Assembly (NCBI RefSeq): GCF_040869045.1
Contig: NC_090322.1
Coordinates: forward strand, 181,907,477 to 181,971,476
From: Eurosta solidaginis
Taxonomy: Eukaryota; Arthropoda; Insecta; Diptera; Tephritidae
DNA length: 64,000 nt
Direction: 5' to 3'
This document shows positions 59,230 to 64,000 of the stretch, one piece after another (within the stretch, counting starts at the first letter, position 1; every line of letters starts with the position of its first letter). The notes below the pieces were generated by a model. The model searched no databases. It saw nothing but the letters and a program-made list of their open reading frames with translations, and had not been told where the DNA came from. Position numbers and translations under genes: made by a program.

Positions 59230-60152
59230 AGTAAGGAAGTCTCAGTTCGGGTGAAACCGAGCATTACATACCCAGCTGTACACTTGAAATGCTGTTGTTG
59301 TTTGTTTTGTGTGCTTAATAGTGTTACAAGGCTGCGCAATAATACATATACATATTACTCTGAACTAATTTTTCTTCGAGTTATGGCTCCCGAAACTGAG
59401 AAAATTGCTTAGTCATAGAAGGGCGGTGCCACGCCCATTTTTTAAAATTTGAAGTGTTTCGTATTTATTGTTATAAATCCACTTGGGAAGTGAAATACCA
59501 TTGATATAAAGCTCTTTTTTGCAATGATATAGCTTATTTTATTCGTCCATGGCCCTTTTAAAAATCTTTTATATAAAAATGGGCGGGTCTTAAACCGATT
59601 TCGTTAATTTTTCTTCAAAGCATTCCTTATATTAAAGGCAACCTCTCTGCCGAATTTTGTTACGATAGAGTTAACGATTTTTGATTTATGATTAATAATA
59701 TTTGTAGAATTGATTTTACCATAAGTGGGCGGTGCCACGCCCATTTAAAAAATTTTTGTTTTTCAAATTTTTATCAAGAGTCTCTATATCAGTCCACACG
59801 TCAAATTTCACCACTCTAGGTATATTATTTACTAAATAATAAGGTTTTTTGTGTTTTCCAAAATGTTATATATATAAAAAGTGGGCGTGGTTATCATCCG
59901 ATTTCGCTCATTTTCAATACCAATCTATTCTGATCCAGATAAACTCGTGTACCAAATTTGGTGAAGATATCTCAATATTTACTCGTGTTAACGGACGGAC
60001 GGACGAACATGGCTCAATCAATTTTTTTTTCGATACTGATGATTTTGATATATGGAAGTCTATATCTATCTCGATTCCTTTATACCTGTACAACCAACCG
60101 TTATCCAATCAAAGTTATAATACCCTGTGTACAAGTACAGCTGGGTATAAAA
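59230..60152. repeat. Dispersed inverted-repeat element in hiw intron
   Basis: The left part GTAAGGAAGTCTCAGTTCGG leads into ACCCAGCTGTACACTTG. The right part has CAAGTACAGCTGGGTATAAAA, its inverse. The box GGGCGGTGCCACGCCCATTT occurs twice inside (about 59423 and 59730). A second partial start (AGTAAGAAGGGCTAACTTCG) is at 60569. The family type is not known to me, and it encodes nothing. Confidence 0.65.
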
Positions 60153-60183
60153 ACGGTTGCATGTGAATTCCATGACTACTTAC

Positions 60184-60297
60184 TTATTGGGATCGAGACG
60201 TGATTCCGGTTGCAACCAAGCAGCCAAACGTGCGCCAGACGAACCGGGTGCGCCGCTAATAAAATCTTTGAGAAATTGACGTTCATTTGATTGGGAA
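60184..60297 (-). CDS. hiw: Highwire exon (first one in the window)
   Basis: The 114-nt exon reads SQSNERQFLKDFISGAPGSS then ARLAAWLQPESRLDPNK and ends on AA|GTAAGT. It precedes the filamin-type domain in PHR proteins. The upstream hiw exons, which would encode the RCC1-like and PHR domains, lie beyond 64000. Confidence 0.95.
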
Positions 60298-62278
60298 CTG
60301 AAATGAAGAAAACAAAAGCGAAGAAAAGTAATTAATGCATTATTCGAAATCGGTTCACACAGTTACGTATATATGTATGTAAGTATGTATGTTTGTTTGT
60401 ATGCGTTAAGCATACGATTTATATGTTAAGCAAATTAAGTAGTCTAATCATTTATCACTTAACAGGTGTAGTAGCTAAAACAAAAACATTTAACATATTA
60501 GAAGCGCAACAAGCGGGAATTAAAAAACCTAAAACTTAAAAATGGATTAATTCCGTAATAAGTCAAGTAAGAAGGGCTAACTTCGGGTGAAAGGAAACAT
60601 TGTATACTAAGTGGACACTATATTGTACAAAACTTATCCAACTGGTGGTATCGTTTGAAATATCTCTACAAATATATCGATTACCTAATAATATGCAAAT
60701 AAAATATATATCTATATATGTAAATGTTATGAAATAAAGTCGCTAAATGTCATTGTACGCCCATCACTTCACACTAAATGCTCCGGCTAATGAGAATAAC
60801 GTATACGGATGATTGGGACATGGAACAAGTAAGGAAGTGTCAGCTAGAAGACACAGAATTGAGAGAGAAATGAAATGTCAGCAGAGAGGCCTATTGCGAA
60901 GTCATATTGGCACAGTGGAACAGTCTGCAATCCGGTTGCCTACATAGAATATGAGAGAGTGAGGATGGTCAATGTAAGAGGAAACTGATAGTTGTCCCAA
61001 GGAAAATGATTCCTGACGTTCTCAGTGAGCTACGTAAGCGACCAAATGGAGGTCATTTGCCCATTATCCAAATAGTTACCCCATATAGATGGATACTAGA
61101 GCTCGATGAAACGTATTAAGCAAGAATTTTAAGTGATGAGATCATGAGGTGATTCTTCATATGAGGGGCTTTCGTAAGAAATGTCTGGATTTCACCGGTA
61201 TCAATGGAAGTTTAAATTGTTACAATTAAAAAAAAGCTTATTACTGTGTACTTCGTATTGCACTTTTTCCACTCCTCTCTCTTGACACATGCTTTTGCCG
61301 TTGATGTTGTTCAAGGTATTATGCAGCCGTTCAAGGACTATCTGTACTTAGTAGGATCAATGGGTTGTTTTATGTAAGTTTCTCCTCAACCATTCGCTTG
61401 TACTTTTCATGCGAATGACAGAAGATGCCCCGGTTAATATTTTATTAGGTGGAAAATGATTTAAATTCTCTTGGTGTGAGAAAGCGACAATAGCATAGAG
61501 AAATCATGGACATTCAGCAGAAACAAACTAAAAGCCAATCTTCACTGCCGATAAACCTATCTTCACTATCAAGTACATATGACACCCTATGTCGCCCTAC
61601 ACTGGGACTAGAATCTGGAAGTAATAGTTTCCGAGCATGTAGGAATAGAAAGGCAGAGTTTTACACTCTGAATCTCTACCAACATGGACGAACTGCGGAT
61701 ATGACGTATTTCACTTTGCTCTATCATTATCTGCTTCTCTTATCAAGTGGAACAGTTAACTAAGCGCCTTAAATTATGCCTCCGGCATATGCAACATTTG
61801 TTCTTGCCCCTGGTGAGGTACAAGGTGAATTTGCGGCTGAATAAGTTCCGACATCTTTTTGCATCCGAAGAGGTACATTAGTCACCGAATGTAACCGGTT
61901 GTTAAAACCGCAAATTCACTCATATAGGCTTTCATAAAGTGATGCGGGAGTGATAGTTTTTGGGCGGATATTAATTTATTTAGTTCGGTGCTTTAACCTC
62001 ATTGTCATGAGAACTACTATCACCCGATCAATAAGTTTCGTGGGGTCTGATAAAGATATCAAGATTGTTCAGAGTTCAGGTCATCAGATTCTTAGGTAAA
62101 AAATATGATTTAAATGTAGTTGCTTAGTTCTGTTAAGGTAAATGCTACTTAACTTTATTTGAGTTTTCACTTGAGTTTACCTAAAGTAAATTCATGAATA
62201 GTGGAATCCTTTGACTTGCACTAAAGCAAAATTTTGGCAATTTGCAGCCTATTTTTTCTTATATACATATATAGTAAT
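60298..62278 (-). other. hiw: hiw intron, nothing recognised
   Basis: Apart from a GTAT/GTATGT microsatellite near 60368, a partial repeat start at 60569 and a small inverted pair (GTGAATTTGCGG near 61827 and its inverse near 61910), no feature was recognised. Confidence 0.5.
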
Positions 62279-63670
62279 CCAGTACATGCTCTTCGCTATT
62301 AGTAGTTAAAACGCATATTATGTCATCCACGTATCTAGCATAAAATGATTGGAAGAAAAGTACATACAGGAGCTGAAGTCTAAATTAGGTGTGCCATTTT
62401 ATGCTAGATACGTGGATGACATAATATGCGTTTTAACTACTAATAGCGAAGAGCTTGTACTGGAGTACCTCAACAAACAGCACGGAAATATAAAATTTAC
62501 AATGGAAACCGAAAAAGATGGAGGAATCAACTATCTAAACCTCACGATAAATATTGATAAAGTTCCCAAAAGATTTAACTATGACATATATAGAAAGCCA
62601 ACGGCCACCGACACCATAATACATAATACCTCAAATCACCCCAACAGCATAAAAATGCAGCATTAAGGCATTTGGTACATAGACTTGAAAGAACACCTCT
62701 TACACAAGAGGTATATAAGAGAGAGCTTGATGTCATATATAACATTGCTGCAAACAACGGATATAAAAAAGCATTAGTAGATAAGCTCAGAAGACGCATG
62801 GTGAACCAAAAAGTAATAATGAAAAGGAAAATAATAACACCTGGACGACTATGACATATACTGGAAAAGCAACATATAAATTGGCAAACTTCTTTAAAAA
62901 TATAACATTAACACAGCGTTCAGAACATCGAACAATCTAGGGCGGAAACTAAGAACTAACACTAATTCAGAGGATCCGTTTAGCAGCCACGGCATATACA
63001 AGCTTACCTGCGGATGCCAACATAGTTACATAGGACAAACAGGACGGCAAATAAGAACGAGGTTCAGAAAGGACATTAGAGATTAAAACAAAAAAACACG
63101 GAATCCAAACATTATACCAGAGTCTAACTTCGCGGATCACATGGTCGAAAATGAATGTTCCCCAGCAAACATCAATAAATTAGTTAGGGTTCTTCACATA
63201 CAAGCAAAAGGCAGACGTCTCAACGTACTCGAAAACATGGAAATCTACAAACAGAAACCATTCGACGGTAGAATAATAACGAACACACAAACACAATTTC
63301 TGACACAATATTCGAGCTTTAAAAACTTGTTTACAAGAAACAAAGTAATCACACAGGTACAACAGACAAATACACAACAACAAATAAACACAAAACAATT
63401 AACGCCCAAAAACAACAAACCCACAAACGACTAAAAACACGGACTTTTACCTGCCTCAGTCAGCCACACAAATCGATCAGTAAAACCCATCCTCGGTTGT
63501 GAATGAGCACACAGCACATACACATAAATATACACAAGCAACAATTTTGACAATACCTGTTCACGTACTTACGAACTATAAATACAGGACAAACGCCAAC
63601 AACAGATCAGAACGAAAATCGACACTGATGATGGCACAACCGGTTTGTCTCGAAACCAAATTTGACAAGG
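62279..63670 (+). pseudogene. Penelope-like retroelement, 5'-inverted and decayed
   Basis: From 62349 it encodes the end of a reverse transcriptase: YARYVDDIICVL with the YxDD catalytic motif, then GINYLNLTINI and DIYRKPTATDTIIHNTSNHP. After frameshifts come LVHRLERTPLTQEVYKREL and, near 62990, a GIY-YIG endonuclease with SSHGIYKLTCGCQHSYIGQT. The order RT then GIY-YIG defines Penelope-like elements. Several stops and frameshifts make it inactive. Its first 69 bp are present again in inverted orientation at 62279-62347, a 5' inversion. Near the 3' end CTGATGA ... CGAAAC (63625-63656) resembles a hammerhead core. Confidence 0.85.
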
Positions 63671-63737
63671 GATGACGGAAAATCGTTCCAATATACATCA
63701 TTTATCCACCCTGTCGAAATATCAACAAAACAAAATA

Positions 63738-64000
63738 AAAATAAAAATAAATGTAAGGCGCGATAACCTCCGAAGAGATCTAAGGCCGAGCTTCTCTTCC
63801 AATTTGCGTCGTGCTCCTCTTGATTTTTCCCTACAAATTGGCCGGACGGGACCTACATGTTTTATGCCGACTCCGAACGGCATCTGCAAGGCAGATGAGT
63901 TTTCACTGAGAGCTTTTCATGGCAGAAATACAATCGGAGCGCTTGCCAGACACTGCCGAGGGGCGACCCCGCTTAGAAAAATTTTCTTCTAATTGAAAAA
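63738..64000 (-). mobile_element. tRNA-derived SINE, cut by window end
   Basis: This 3' two-thirds of the SINE is nearly identical to the copy at 24801. Its tail of ATTTTT units lies on the left. The pol III box region would lie beyond 64000. Confidence 0.9.

Overview
The window looks like nuclear DNA of a true fly (Diptera). It is strongly AT-rich and has long introns packed with degraded transposons. It carries two genes whose proteins are almost residue-for-residue recognisable from Drosophila: troponin I (wings up A, wupA) on the + strand and the giant ubiquitin ligase Highwire (hiw, PHR/MYCBP2 family) on the - strand. The intron sizes and the type of repeats suggest an acalyptrate such as a tephritid fruit fly, but the species is an inference. 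Both genes are truncated by the window edges. Only the 3' half of each is present, and they face each other tail to tail with about 17.4 kb between the two stop codons.

Region 1-22,970 is wupA. Three alternative versions of exon 6 lie at 1373, 4275 and 5313. Each is exactly 101 nt and encodes the helix that pairs with troponin T. They are followed, after a 12.7 kb transposon-laden intron, by three constant exons at 18092, 19142 and 22899 that carry the inhibitory region and the C-terminus. The first exon 6 appears to use a GC splice donor. A 62-bp-arm hairpin lies in the intron between the first two variants.

Region 22,971-40,408 is intergenic and is a transposon island. It holds a complete non-autonomous Helitron with a second related fragment, three LTR copies of one Gypsy-type family (two solo LTRs with 4-bp target duplications, one split by a SINE), copies of a tRNA-derived SINE, a 130-bp near-perfect palindrome with a ribozyme-like motif, a piggyBac-type non-autonomous element with another element nested in it, and several MITEs. 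Two pairs of insertions can be dated relative to each other from their target duplications.

Region 40,409-60,297 (- strand) is the C-terminal half of hiw in 12 exons, about 2,690 codons. It runs from the filamin-type domain through a long disordered region, the DOC domain and a B-box-like zinc site to the RING domain and the final tandem-cysteine domain. After the conserved end of the protein the reading frame continues in phase beyond a TAG for 73 more codons of coding-like sequence. This is the most interesting single observation: a candidate stop-codon readthrough or alternative C-terminus. Hiw introns hold a dispersed repeat with 153-bp internal units, an 860-bp GTTAAA hexamer array and several MITEs.

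Region 60,298-64,000 is upstream hiw intron with a 5'-inverted, decayed Penelope-like element (RT remnant plus GIY-YIG) and a SINE cut off by the window end. No tRNA, rRNA, CRISPR or prokaryotic feature was seen. All calls are by eye; no alignment or database search was run.
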